The position numbers were made by a program, and so were the translations under genes. From assembly GCF_036227565.1 (NCBI RefSeq), contig NZ_CP109460.1:1054001-1118000 (forward strand): 64,000 bases of DNA, written 5' to 3'. Positions 17,015-25,643 of this stretch are shown here, one piece after another. The notes below the pieces were generated by a model that was given only the letters and a program-made list of their open reading frames with translations, was not told the DNA's origin and made no database searches. The stretch's first letter is position 1; the number at the start of each line of letters is the position of its first letter. Origin of the DNA: Streptomyces sp. NBC_01454. Its GTDB lineage: Bacteria > Actinomycetota > Actinomycetes > Streptomycetales > Streptomycetaceae.

Positions 17015-17797
17015 GTGCCCACGACCGAGAGCGCCGACAACGACCAGTTGTTCGTGCTGACGGCGGTGCTGCTGACGCCCGCGCAGTTCCCGAGCGTGCT
17101 CGGCGACGACTACCCCGAGGTGTGTGCGGGGCTCGGCCTCGAGCCGTATGCGGAGGGCTATGGGCTGGTCCTCGGCCAGGACGGGGACGGTGCCCGCTGG
17201 ACGGTGGTGACGGAGGACGTGCCGCTGGTGGCCTGTGCGATCGCGGCCTGGGACTGCGGGATGGAGTACGACCTCTCCCCCGGGGAGCACAGCATCGTCG
17301 GGGCGCTTCCGGGATGGCCGCTCGCGCTCGCCGTCTCGGCGCCGGGGGTGCCGCAACCGCACGACCCGGAACCGCAGGAGGGCGACCCCGCGCCGCTGAC
17401 GCCGCCGGATGCCGAGGCGTGGGGGCCGGCGCAACGGCGGCTCGGCGCGGACGAGATCGCCATGCAGTGGCCGGTATGGCGCGAGCAGGTGGACGGCGAA
17501 GACAGCTTTGCCGAGCCGGGCGACGAGACGCACCAAGGGGTGCGCAGGGTGCTGGCGGAGGCGCGCGGCTATGTGGCCGATCCGCCGCCGCCCGGACGGG
17601 TGCGGTCGTCGTTCGCGGCCGGTGAGGCGCGCACCCTGCGGGTCGACGGGCCCGGCTGGAGCATGGTCGCCCGCACCGATGACATCGCGTTCGTGCTGCT
17701 GGACGAGGAGCCGGGTGAGGTGCATCCGGTAGGCCGGGGGCCCGAACTGCCCGGTCTGCTGTCGTCGCTGGACGAGCTGGCGGTGCGGCCGGTCTGA
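17015..17797 (+). CDS. Hypothetical acidic protein
   Basis: I do not recognise this 260-residue protein. GTG 17015 is chosen because GGGGGAGG lies six bases upstream; ATG starts at 16991 and 17000 lack such a site. It has no signal peptide or membrane segment, is acidic, and falls into two halves joined by a Pro/Glu-rich linker (about 105-135). The first half contains LFVLTAVLLTPAQFPSVLG and a WTVVTEDVPLVACAIAAW block. The second contains VRRVLAEARGYVADPPPPG and ARTDDIAFVLLDEEPG. It is followed directly by a strong hairpin, so it is probably transcribed alone. Confidence 0.7.
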   Translation: MPTTESADNDQLFVLTAVLLTPAQFPSVLGDDYPEVCAGLGLEPYAEGYGLVLGQDGDGARWTVVTEDVPLVACAIAAWDCGMEYDLSPGEHSIVGALPGWPLALAVSAPGVPQPHDPEPQEGDPAPLTPPDAEAWGPAQRRLGADEIAMQWPVWREQVDGEDSFAEPGDETHQGVRRVLAEARGYVADPPPPGRVRSSFAAGEARTLRVDGPGWSMVARTDDIAFVLLDEEPGEVHPVGRGPELPGLLSSLDELAVRPV

Positions 17798-17798
17798 G

Positions 17799-17839
17799 CC
17801 GGTCCGGTGCCTGCCGTGGCGCGGACCGCGCCGGACCGG
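17799..17839 (+). terminator. Hairpin after hypothetical gene
   Basis: CCGGTCCGGTGC (17799-17810) pairs with GCGCCGGACCGG (17828-17839) with one T-G wobble and a 17-base loop, directly after the stop at 17797. Confidence 0.55.
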
Positions 17840-17975
17840 GACGGGTGAGGGGCCGGCAGGTGCCTCCGGCCGCGCCCACCGGCTGTCCGGGCCCCGGCCC
17901 TGCCGCCCGCCGTACGCGGCCGGACCGGGTGACCGGGGCGGCCCACTACCGTGAGGTGCGCGGGGACCGGCTCGC

Positions 17976-18158
17976 TCAGCGGCCGATCTGCTTGTGGCCG
18001 ACGCGGCGCAGCCGGCGCCGCTGGGAGGAGTCGAGCGTCAGATACGCGACGGCCGGAATCCCTACCATGACCAGGAGAGCCGCCCAGAAGGGCAGCAGCC
18101 ACAGCAGGATCACTCCCACCGCGACCCCGCCGACCGCGACCTTCGCCTGTGTGGACAT
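17976..18158 (-). CDS. Small two-helix membrane protein
   Basis: The protein has 60 residues and starts at ATG 18158, preceded by GGAAGGGG. Two adjacent hydrophobic stretches (about 7-25 and 27-42: VAVGGVAVGVILLWLLPFW, ALLVMVGIPAVAYLTL) are followed by a basic tail, SSQRRRLRRVGHKQIGR. It is probably an inner-membrane protein with the basic tail in the cytoplasm. I recognise no function. The composition and site spacing look like a real gene. Confidence 0.65.
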   Translation of the reverse strand: MSTQAKVAVGGVAVGVILLWLLPFWAALLVMVGIPAVAYLTLDSSQRRRLRRVGHKQIGR

Positions 18159-18551
18159 CCTTCACGCCCCTTCCGCGGCGCCTGCCGCGCTCTGTGTACT
18201 CCATTGAACGCCGATCGCGCGCCACAGGTTCCACTATGCGGCGCGGCGTCGGGTGCCCGGGGCGTTTCAGGAACCCTCAGTAGTCACCTGTGATCAGCCC
18301 GGGTCGCCCGTGACATCTTCCCCGGCCCGGCTGTCGCGCCGGCGCAGCCCCGCGGGTACCGGTCGCCGACGCCCCACCGGTGCTCGCCCCCGCACGAGCG
18401 GCCCGGGCCACCCGTCCGGCCGCCGCCTTCCGGGGCACCGCGTCCCTGGTCCGCCTCCACATGCCACCGTCTCGCGGGGCGCCCCTGGGGAGGTACGCAG
18501 CCGTACCGCCCCAGGGGCGCCTGTCCCGTCCACGGTGAACTCGGCGGTGGT
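18159..18551. other. Intergenic stretch without recognisable gene
   Basis: Nothing convincing is coded here on either strand. The region around 18240-18300 is locally less GC-rich (GGAACCCTCAGTAGTCACCTG) and could carry a promoter for the small membrane protein. Confidence 0.35.
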
Positions 18552-18644
18552 TCAGTTGGTGCAGGTGGTGTGCAGTGCGGGCAGCGTGCGGGGGGTCAGG
18601 TAGCGGTTGGTGACGTCCTGGGCGCACGGGGAGACCAGGAGGGG
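18552..18644 (-). pseudogene. Vestigial C-terminus of an S33 / TAP-like peptidase
   Basis: Reading on the minus strand, the last 26 codons before a TGA give SPCAQDVTNRYLTPRTLP then ALHTTCTN. This closely resembles the conserved end of Streptomyces tripeptidyl-aminopeptidase-like (S33) secreted hydrolases, which finish with a Cys-Ala-x-x-x-x-x-x-Tyr-Leu...Gly-x-Leu-Pro...Cys pattern. Upstream the frame loses any such resemblance, so only a remnant is present. The match is from memory and short. Confidence 0.4.
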
Positions 18645-18694
18645 GGCTACCGGGCGCCGGCGTCGCGGCCCCGGGAGGGTCCGGGAAGCACGGC

Positions 18695-19087
18695 CTAACG
18701 GGCGCTGCCGATGGTGCGGTCGGCGTCGGAGCCCTGGAGCATCAGGGTGGTCTCCTCGATGCGGCTGAACCGGCCGTCCGACGCGAGGTCGGCGAACACG
18801 TAGACCTCCATGCTCACGGTCGAGCCGTCCTTCTTGGTGAGGTGGACGGTGTGCCGGTCGGCGTAGTTGCCGCCGTCGTACAGCTCCTCGTGCACCTCGA
18901 CACGACCGTCGGCGACAAGGCCGCGTACGTGGGTCATGTGCTCCAGGAACTGGGCGCGGTCGGCCCACTCGCCGTCCGTGCGCTGGCGGTACTCCGGGGT
19001 GAAGTGACGGTCGACGGCCTCCTGCAGGGTGATGTCACCGTTGAAGAGCAGGTCGGTCAGGGCGGTCTCCATACCGGTGCGCGTCAT
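18695..19087 (-). CDS. SnoaL/NTF2-like small protein
   Basis: The protein has 130 residues and starts at ATG 19087 behind GAAAGGAA. The cone-shaped NTF2-like fold is suggested by LFNGDITLQEAVDRHFTPEYRQR, RAQFLEHMTHVRGLVADG, HTVHLTKKDGSTVSMEVYVF and GRFSRIEETTLML. Family members are often enzymes or accessory binding domains for small hydrophobic molecules. It is transcribed away from a MarR-type regulator, and the shared intergenic region carries two palindromes, so it is probably the repressor's target. The substrate is unknown. Confidence 0.8.
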   Translation of the reverse strand: MTRTGMETALTDLLFNGDITLQEAVDRHFTPEYRQRTDGEWADRAQFLEHMTHVRGLVADGRVEVHEELYDGGNYADRHTVHLTKKDGSTVSMEVYVFADLASDGRFSRIEETTLMLQGSDADRTIGSAR

Positions 19088-19127
19088 GGGGGTTCCTTTC
19101 AGGGAAGGGCAGAAGGAGAAGCAGTAG

Positions 19128-19146
19128 TGCGTGCGCTCCGCACGCA
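19128..19146. promoter_or_regulatory. Palindromic operator 1 (MarR/SnoaL-like intergenic)
   Basis: TGCGTGCG-CTC-CGCACGCA is a perfect 19-base inverted repeat with 8-base arms, 41 bases upstream of the SnoaL-like start codon. It matches operator 2 in all but the spacer and the last base. It is the likely binding site of the adjacent MarR protein. Confidence 0.75.
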
Positions 19147-19168
19147 TCTCCTGGACTGTAGCACCAAC

Positions 19169-19187
19169 TGCGTGCGCAGCGCACGCT
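19169..19187. promoter_or_regulatory. Palindromic operator 2 overlapping the likely marR promoter
   Basis: TGCGTGCG-CAG-CGCACGCT is centred 41 bases (about four helical turns) from operator 1. Immediately after it comes TATTCT (19187-19192), a plausible -10 box seven bases before the GTG start, so the palindrome would occupy the core promoter and give autorepression. Confidence 0.7.
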
Positions 19188-19198
19188 ATTCTTTCGAG

Positions 19199-19672
19199 GT
19201 GGAGAACGAAGCAGGGCAGGAGATCGCAGACGCGCTGGGCGTTCTGCTCCGGCGCACCACCCGCACCCAGCTGTACAAACAGCTCACCGAAGGCATGGAC
19301 GAGGCGGTGGACGAACTGACCTACCCGGTACTGAGCGCCCTGGCCCGCACGGGATCCCGCAGCGCGGCCGAACTGGCCCCCGATGTCGACGTCGACCGCT
19401 CCGGCGTCACCCGCCGCGCCTCCCGGCTGGCGGACGCCGGCCTCGTCCGCCGCGAGGCGGACCCCACCGACCGGCGCGCACACCTGCTCGTCCTCACCGA
19501 CCAGGGCCGGTCCGCGGTGGCGGAGCTGCGCGCGCGTCTGGCCGCGCACCTCATGACGGGCATGTCCTCCTGGCCGCCGGGGGAGGTGGGGCAATTCGCC
19601 CACCTCCTGCGCCGCTTCACAGTCGAAGGACCGTTCGTACAGCAGAGGCAGGACCGGCCCGGGGCTTCCTGA
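19199..19672 (+). CDS. MarR-family transcriptional regulator
   Basis: The protein has 157 residues. The winged helix-turn-helix is clear: LTYPVLSALARTGSRSAAELA, VDRSGVTRRASRLADAGLVRR, then the wing DPTDRRAHLLVLT. GTG 19199 has no Shine-Dalgarno but lies seven bases after TATTCT, suggesting a leaderless transcript. An alternative GTG at 19127 has AAGGAG upstream, but would put both palindromes inside the coding region. The protein presumably binds the two palindromes as a dimer and controls itself and the SnoaL-like gene. The ligand is unknown. Confidence 0.85.
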   Translation: MENEAGQEIADALGVLLRRTTRTQLYKQLTEGMDEAVDELTYPVLSALARTGSRSAAELAPDVDVDRSGVTRRASRLADAGLVRREADPTDRRAHLLVLTDQGRSAVAELRARLAAHLMTGMSSWPPGEVGQFAHLLRRFTVEGPFVQQRQDRPGAS

Positions 19673-19780
19673 GACGGTGTGGCCCTCCAATCCTGCCCAT
19701 CCTGCTGCGCCGTGCGGCCGCTCATGCTTCGCTGAAGTGATCCCCCACCGCCCGGCACGTCGCCCGCAGCAGGAGGACCA

Positions 19781-22700
19781 GTGACCGGCACTTCGCCGCA
19801 CGCGCCGCACCACACGCCGCCCGCACCCGCCCCCCGGACCGCCGACGAGACGGACCGCGCACCGCACCGCCCCGGCCACCCCGACCGCCCCCCGGCCCCC
19901 TCCCCGTACTACGAGGACCGTTCACCGGGGAGCGGGGTCCTGCCGCCACGCGCCTGGTACGCGGGATCGGATGCCGCCCGGCTCTCCCTGAACGGCATCT
20001 GGCGGTTCCGGCTCTCGGCGGGCGCCACCGCCGAGGACGAGTCGTTCGCGCGGCCGGACTTCGACGATGCGCAGTGGCAGGACCTGCGGGTGCCCGGCCA
20101 CTGGGTGCTGCAGGGACGCACCGCCGCCGACGGCTCCCACGAGGGCGGCGGAGCGGCCCGGGCGAACGGCGCGCCCGCCTACACCAACACCGCCTACCCC
20201 TTCCCGGTCGACCCGCCGCGGGTGCCGGACGAGAACCCGACGGGCGATCACCGGCGGGTCTTCGATCTGCCCGAGGAGTGGGGCGAGGGGCCCGCCGTCC
20301 TGCACTTCGGCGGGGTGGAGTCCTGCGCCCGGGTCTGGCTCAACGGGCAGGAACTGGGCCACTTCAAGGGCAGCCGGCTGCCGCACGAGTTCGAGGCCGG
20401 GCATCTGCTGCGGCCGCGCCGCAATGTGCTGGCCGTGCGGGTCCACCAGTGGTCGTCGGGGAGCTACCTGGAGGACCAGGACCAGTGGTGGCTGCCCGGC
20501 ATCTTCCGGGACGTCTGCCTCCACCGCCGTCCCGAGGGCTCGGTCGCCGACCACTTCGTCCACGCCGGGTTCGACCACCGCACCGGTCACGGCACCCTGG
20601 AGGTGGAGTGCGCTCCGGCCGGCCGGGTGACCGTGCCGGCGCTCGGGCTCGATCTGGCGACCGGGGAGCGCGCGACGGTGCCGGTGCGCCCCTGGACGGC
20701 CGAGGATCCGCATCTCTACGACGGGGAGCTGGTCACCCCCGGCGAGCGGATCCCGCTGCGGATCGGCTTCCGCACGGTCCGCGTCGAGGACGGGCTGCTG
20801 AAGGTCAACGGCCGCCGGATCCTGCTGCGCGGCGTCAACCGCCATGAGTTCCACCCGCGCCACGGCCGCGCCCTGGACCCCGAAACGATGCGCCGCGATC
20901 TGCTGCTGATGAAGCGGCACCACATCAACGCGGTGCGCACCAGCCACTATCCGCCGGACCCCGCCTTCCTCGGCCTGTGCGACGAGCTGGGGCTGTGGGT
21001 CGTCGAGGAATGCGATCTGGAGACGCACGGGTTCGCCCAGCAGGACTGGCGGGACAACCCGGTCGACGATCCGCGCTGGGAGCCTGCGCTGCTCGACCGG
21101 GCACAGCGGATGGTCGAGCGGGACAAGAACCACCCCAGCATCGTGCTGTGGTCGCTGGGCAACGAGTGCGGCACGGGACACGGACTGTCCGTCATGGCCG
21201 CCTGGATGAGGGAGCGCGACCCGTCCCGCTCGTTGCACTACGAGGGCGACCGCAGTTGCGCGGACACCGATGTCTACTCCCGGATGTACGCCGGGCACGC
21301 CGAGGTGGAGCGCATCGGGCAGCGCGCCGAGGAGCCGCTGCCCGATCCGGAGCTGGACACCCGCCGGCGGCACCTGCCGTTTCTGCTGTGTGAGTACGCC
21401 CATGCCATGGGCAACGGTCCGGGCGGACTGGGCGAGTACCAGCGGCTGTTCGAGCGGTACGCGCGCTGCCAGGGCGGCTTCGTCTGGGAGTGGATCGATC
21501 ACGGGCTGCGGCAGCGGACGCCCGCCGGCGAGATCTTCCACGCCTACGGCGGCGACTTCGGCGAGGAGCTGCACGACGGGAACTTCGTCTGCGACGGGCT
21601 GGTCTTCCCCGACCGGGTGCCCTCGCCGGGCCTGTTGGAGCTGAAGAAGGTCTTCGAGCCGGTGCGGATCGAGGCCGGGACCGACGACGAGGGCCACCCG
21701 GACGCGGTCCGGCTCACCAATCGCTACGACTTCGGCGGCCTCGGTCATCTCACCTTCCGGTGGATCTACGAGGTCGCCGGCGAGCTGCGCGGGCACGGCC
21801 GGCTGGACGTACCGCCGGTGGCGCCCGGCGCGTCGGCGACGGTCCCGCTGCCGACGCCGCCGGTCGAGCCGGGCGAGGACGGCGAGGCGCTGTGGACGGT
21901 TTCGGCGGTGCTGGACGAGGACACCGCCTGGGCGCCGGCCGGGCACGAGATCGCCTGGGGCCAGCTGCCGGCCGGCCCGCGCCCCGCCGTCTCCTGGACG
22001 GCCACCGCCGCCCCGCGCCGCGGCGTGGGCAACGTGATCGTCCTGGGCCCGGGGACCTTCGACGCCGCCACGGGGACACTCGGCTATCTCGACGGCTTCC
22101 GGATCGGCGGCCCCCGGCTGGACGTCTGGCGGGCGCCGACCGACAACGACGAGGCCGCGCCCTGGCAGCCGGGGCCACGGCCGGCCACCGAGTGGCGGCG
22201 GATCGGACTGCACCGGATGCGGCATCGCGTGGACGCCGTCGAGACGGGGCCGGACGGCGTGCGGGTACGGACCCGTCTCGCCCCGGCCGGCTCGCCGCTC
22301 GCGCTGCGCACGGTCTACCACTGGACGGCCCAAGCGGACCGGCTGCGGCTGGAGTTGAGCGTCGAACCGGAAGGTGACTGGACGGTTCCGCTGCCGCGGC
22401 TGGGCGTGCGGATGCTGGTGTGCGGCAGTCTGGGCTGCGCCGAGTGGTTCGGCGGCGGGCCCGGCGAGGGCTATCCGGACACCCGGGCCGCCACCCGCGT
22501 GGGCCGCTGGTCGATGCCGGTGGACGCGCTGCAGACGCCGTATGTGCGGCCGCAGGAGAACGGCGCACGGCCCGGTGTGCGCTGGGTGGAGCTGACCCGT
22601 ACGGACGGCTCGGGCCTGCGGATCGAGGGCGACCCGGATTTCTACTTCGCCGCCCGCCGGTGGTCGGCCGAGGAGCTCACCGCGGCCCGGCACACCACGG

Positions 22701-22849
22701 ATCTGCGGCCCGGCGGGGGGCTGTGGCTCCATCTCGACCATGCGCAGCACGGGATCGGCAGCCAGTCGTGCGGGCCGGGGGTGCTGCCGCAGCACCGGCT
22801 GGAGGCGGCACCGGCACGGTTCTCGTTCGTGTTCTCGTCGTTGCGCTGA
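19781..22849 (+). CDS. GH2 beta-galactosidase, LacZ-like
   Basis: The protein has 1022 residues, close to the E. coli enzyme (1023 residues), with a GTG start behind AGGAGGACCA. Jelly-roll domain about 50-220, Ig-like domain to about 330, TIM barrel about 335-620, then the C-terminal beta-domains. The acid/base is Glu462 in SLGNECGTG and the nucleophile Glu538 in LLCEYAHAMGN, almost the same numbers as in E. coli LacZ. No signal peptide is present, so it acts in the cytoplasm on beta-galactosides. No permease or lac-type regulator is adjacent; the MarR gene ends 108 bases upstream. Confidence 0.92.
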   Translation: MTGTSPHAPHHTPPAPAPRTADETDRAPHRPGHPDRPPAPSPYYEDRSPGSGVLPPRAWYAGSDAARLSLNGIWRFRLSAGATAEDESFARPDFDDAQWQDLRVPGHWVLQGRTAADGSHEGGGAARANGAPAYTNTAYPFPVDPPRVPDENPTGDHRRVFDLPEEWGEGPAVLHFGGVESCARVWLNGQELGHFKGSRLPHEFEAGHLLRPRRNVLAVRVHQWSSGSYLEDQDQWWLPGIFRDVCLHRRPEGSVADHFVHAGFDHRTGHGTLEVECAPAGRVTVPALGLDLATGERATVPVRPWTAEDPHLYDGELVTPGERIPLRIGFRTVRVEDGLLKVNGRRILLRGVNRHEFHPRHGRALDPETMRRDLLLMKRHHINAVRTSHYPPDPAFLGLCDELGLWVVEECDLETHGFAQQDWRDNPVDDPRWEPALLDRAQRMVERDKNHPSIVLWSLGNECGTGHGLSVMAAWMRERDPSRSLHYEGDRSCADTDVYSRMYAGHAEVERIGQRAEEPLPDPELDTRRRHLPFLLCEYAHAMGNGPGGLGEYQRLFERYARCQGGFVWEWIDHGLRQRTPAGEIFHAYGGDFGEELHDGNFVCDGLVFPDRVPSPGLLELKKVFEPVRIEAGTDDEGHPDAVRLTNRYDFGGLGHLTFRWIYEVAGELRGHGRLDVPPVAPGASATVPLPTPPVEPGEDGEALWTVSAVLDEDTAWAPAGHEIAWGQLPAGPRPAVSWTATAAPRRGVGNVIVLGPGTFDAATGTLGYLDGFRIGGPRLDVWRAPTDNDEAAPWQPGPRPATEWRRIGLHRMRHRVDAVETGPDGVRVRTRLAPAGSPLALRTVYHWTAQADRLRLELSVEPEGDWTVPLPRLGVRMLVCGSLGCAEWFGGGPGEGYPDTRAATRVGRWSMPVDALQTPYVRPQENGARPGVRWVELTRTDGSGLRIEGDPDFYFAARRWSAEELTAARHTTDLRPGGGLWLHLDHAQHGIGSQSCGPGVLPQHRLEAAPARFSFVFSSLR

Positions 22850-22850
22850 C

Positions 22851-22876
22851 CCGGCGCCGGGCACGCCCGGTGCCGG
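22851..22876 (+). terminator. Hairpin after beta-galactosidase
   Basis: CCGGCGCCGGGC (22851-22862) pairs with GCCCGGTGCCGG (22865-22876) with one wobble and a two-base loop, directly after the stop. Confidence 0.5.
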
Positions 22877-22963
22877 CCGGGGCACTGTCCCCGGGCGGCA
22901 TTACGCTCAGGAGGAGGGGCGCACCACGCACGCGTCCGGACCGTAACCGGGAGGCTTCGCACC

Positions 22964-23884
22964 ATGGTCAGCACGTCCCCGTCACTCACCGAGGCCCTCG
23001 CCGCGGGGCCGGTCGTCCTCGACGGGGGCCTGTCGAACCAGCTGGAGGCCGCCGGGCACGACCTGAGCGACGCGCTGTGGTCGGCCCGCCTGCTGGCCGA
23101 GGAGCCGGAGGCCCTCGTGCGGGCGCACCAGGCCTACTACGAGGCCGGAGCGCAGGTCGCGATCACCGCCAGCTACCAGGCGACGTTCGAGGGCTTCGCG
23201 CGGCGCGGCATCGGCACCCGGCAGGCCGCGGAACTGCTCGGCCGGAGTGTGGAGCTGGCCCGCGAGGCGGCCGGGCGGGCGCGGGCCGGCGGGGTCGCCG
23301 GGCCGCTGTATGTGGCCGCGTCGGCGGGCCCGTACGGGGCGATGCTGGCGGACGGCTCCGAATACCGCGGCCGCTACGGCCTGTCGGTGGCGGCGCTGGA
23401 GCGTTTCCACCGGCCGCGGCTGGAGGTGCTGGCCGCGGCGCGGCCCGATGTGCTGGCGCTGGAGACGGTGCCGGACGCCGACGAGGCCCGGGCACTGCTG
23501 CGCGCGGTGCGCGGGCTGGGGGTCCCGGCGTATCTGTCGTACAGCGTCGCGGGCGGGAGCACCCGCGCCGGGCAGCCGCTGGCGGAGGCGTTCGCGGTGA
23601 CGGCGGAGGCCGACGAGGTGATCGCGGTGGGCGTGAACTGCTGCGCACCACAGGATGCGGACCGCGCGGTACGGCTGGCGGCACGGCTCACCGGAAAGCC
23701 GGTGGTGGTCTACCCCAACAGCGGGGAGAGCTGGGACGCCGGGGCCCGGGCCTGGCGCGGGAGCGCGGCGTTCGATGCGGAGCGGGTCGCCGCCTGGGCC
23801 GCGGACGGCGCCGGGCTCATCGGCGGCTGCTGCCGGGTGGGCCCGGAGGCCATCGCCGCCGTGGCGGCCGCGCTGGGCCGCTGA
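22964..23884 (+). CDS. mmuM: Homocysteine S-methyltransferase
   Basis: The protein has 306 residues and a single domain, as in MmuM rather than the large MetH. It opens with VVLDGGLSNQLEAAGHDL. The zinc ligands are Cys226 in GVNCC and Cys289/Cys290 in GGCC near the C-terminus. The enzyme transfers a methyl group from S-methylmethionine or SAM to homocysteine, making methionine in the cytoplasm. It stands between two hairpins and is probably a single-gene transcript. Confidence 0.92.
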   Translation: MVSTSPSLTEALAAGPVVLDGGLSNQLEAAGHDLSDALWSARLLAEEPEALVRAHQAYYEAGAQVAITASYQATFEGFARRGIGTRQAAELLGRSVELAREAAGRARAGGVAGPLYVAASAGPYGAMLADGSEYRGRYGLSVAALERFHRPRLEVLAAARPDVLALETVPDADEARALLRAVRGLGVPAYLSYSVAGGSTRAGQPLAEAFAVTAEADEVIAVGVNCCAPQDADRAVRLAARLTGKPVVVYPNSGESWDAGARAWRGSAAFDAERVAAWAADGAGLIGGCCRVGPEAIAAVAAALGR

Positions 23885-23885
23885 G

Positions 23886-23908
23886 GTCCGCCCGGGGAAC
23901 GGGCGGAC
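23886..23908 (+). terminator. Hairpin after mmuM
   Basis: GTCCGCCCG and CGGGCGGAC form perfect nine-base arms around a GGGAA loop, one base after the mmuM stop. Confidence 0.65.
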
Positions 23909-24048
23909 GGCCGGGGCCGGGTCGCGGGCCGAAGGCGTTACACAGACGCAACCGACGGGGCGGGGACAGCGCACCGGGCCGGTGGCAGGATGCAGCCACA
24001 TCGCAGCATGCGCGGCTTGGTTGATCAGCATCATGCCCTGGAGGACCC

Positions 24049-24846
24049 GTGTCCGCTCGCTCCGTGTCGTCTGTCATAGCCGTTGTCGCTGCCGTCGCCG
24101 TCGTGGCGGGGTGCAGCAGCACCGCGTCCAACGGGAAGAAGGGGGCCGGCGGGCTGGAGCTCGTCTCCTCCGGGACGCTGAAGACCTGCACCCACCTTCC
24201 GTACGCGCCGTTCCAGGTGAAGAAGAACGGCAAGATCGTCGGGTTCGATGTGGATCTGGTCGACCTCGTTGCCAAGAACCTCGGGATCAAGCAGGAGATC
24301 GTCAACACCCCCTTCGAAGGCATCGAGACCGGCCAGGACTTCACCATCCGCAAATGCGATCTGGCCGCGGCCGGCATGACGATCACGCCCGAGCGCGACA
24401 AGGTGATGGACTTCTCCGACCCCTATTTCAACGCCACCCAGGCGCTGTTGACGAAGAAGGGCAAGCCCTACAAGAAGGTCGAGGACCTCAAGGGCAAGAA
24501 GCTCGGCTATCAGAAGGCCACCACCGGCGGGATCTACGCCAAGGACCACGGCAAGGGCGTCGAACTCGTGGAGTTCGAGGATCTGGGGCTGCTGCTGACC
24601 GCCGTGAAGTCCGGCCAGGTCGACGCCGGCATCAATGACAACGGTGTGCTCTTCGACTATGTGAAGCAGAATCCCGACACCGCGGTCACCGCCGAATTCA
24701 ATACGGGCGAGCACTACGGCATCGGTGTCCGTACCGGGAACGACGTGCTGCGCAAGAAGATCAACGAGGTCATCAAGAAGGCGAAATCCGACGGGACGTA
24801 CGACCGGATCTACAAGAAGTGGTTCGGCACCACCCCGCAGAGCTGA
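24049..24846 (+). CDS. Amino-acid ABC transporter substrate-binding lipoprotein
   Basis: The protein has 265 residues with a GTG start behind GGAGG. The signal peptide ends in the lipobox VVAGC (about residue 22), so it is lipid-anchored outside the membrane. The body is a SBP_bac_3 (family 3) periplasmic-type binder: LKTCTHLPYAPFQVKKNGKIVGFDVDLV in parts, AAGMTITPERDKVMDFSDPYF, and GQVDAGINDNGVLFDYV. Family 3 proteins bind polar amino acids such as glutamine, glutamate, arginine or lysine. It is the first gene of a three-gene import operon with the permease and ATPase that follow. Confidence 0.92.
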   Translation: MSARSVSSVIAVVAAVAVVAGCSSTASNGKKGAGGLELVSSGTLKTCTHLPYAPFQVKKNGKIVGFDVDLVDLVAKNLGIKQEIVNTPFEGIETGQDFTIRKCDLAAAGMTITPERDKVMDFSDPYFNATQALLTKKGKPYKKVEDLKGKKLGYQKATTGGIYAKDHGKGVELVEFEDLGLLLTAVKSGQVDAGINDNGVLFDYVKQNPDTAVTAEFNTGEHYGIGVRTGNDVLRKKINEVIKKAKSDGTYDRIYKKWFGTTPQS

Positions 24847-24857
24847 GGCCGGCCGTC

Positions 24858-25643
24858 ATGTCTGTGTCCAAACGACAGCGCGCCCGGATCATCCGCGGTG
24901 TGCAGTACGGCGTCCTGGTCGTCGCCGTGGTGGTCTTCGCGCTGGTCGCCGACTGGCACCAGCTGCGGATGGCGTTCTTCGATGTCGGCGTCGTCAAGGC
25001 GCTCTTCCCCGAGATCATCACCACGGCGCTCGTCAATACCGTCCTCTACACCCTGCTCGGCTTCGGCTTCGGACTCGCGCTGGGGCTGGTGCTCGCGCTG
25101 ATGCGGCTGTCCTCCGTGCCGCCCTACCGCTGGATCGCCGTCACCTATATCGAATTCTTCCGCGGGATCCCCTGTCTGCTGGTGTTCATCGCGCTCGGCT
25201 TCGGTGTGCCGCTGGCCTTCGAGGTCGCCCTCGACATGAACGTCACGGTGATGCTGTCGCTCGGGCTGGTGGGCGCGGCATACATGGCCGAGACCATCCG
25301 GGCCGGAATTCAGGCGGTCCCCAAGGGCCAGACGGAGGCGGCACGTTCGCTGGGAATGTCGCACGGGCGGGCGATGGTCTCCATCGTCATTCCGCAGGCG
25401 TTCCGCATCGTGCTGCCGCCGCTGACCAATGAACTGATCCTGCTGACCAAGGATTCCTCGCTGGTGTATCTGCTGGGGTTGTCCCTGTCCCAGTTCGAAC
25501 TGGCCAACTTCGGCCGGGACGCGCTCAATGAGCACAAGAGCCTGACCCCGATCCTGATCGCCGGGCTGCTCTATCTCGTGATCACCCTCCCGCTCGGCCA
25601 GCTGGTCCGGCGCCTGGAGGCCCGTACGGCGAAGGCCAGGTGA
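24858..25643 (+). CDS. Amino-acid ABC transporter permease
   Basis: The protein has 261 residues and starts at ATG 24858, 11 bases after the binding protein; the open frame extends 13 codons further upstream but would overlap the first gene. It is a HisM/GlnP-type permease with about five membrane helices. The conserved EAA loop reads [29 protein letters not shown] in parts, the cytoplasmic contact for the ATPase. [19 protein letters not shown] is the typical family block. Its TGA is shared with the GTG of the ATPase gene (GTGA), indicating coupling. Confidence 0.92.
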   Translation: MSVSKRQRARIIRGVQYGVLVVAVVVFALVADWHQLRMAFFDVGVVKALFPEIITTALVNTVLYTLLGFGFGLALGLVLALMRLSSVPPYRWIAVTYIEFFRGIPCLLVFIALGFGVPLAFEVALDMNVTVMLSLGLVGAAYMAETIRAGIQAVPKGQTEAARSLGMSHGRAMVSIVIPQAFRIVLPPLTNELILLTKDSSLVYLLGLSLSQFELANFGRDALNEHKSLTPILIAGLLYLVITLPLGQLVRRLEARTAKAR

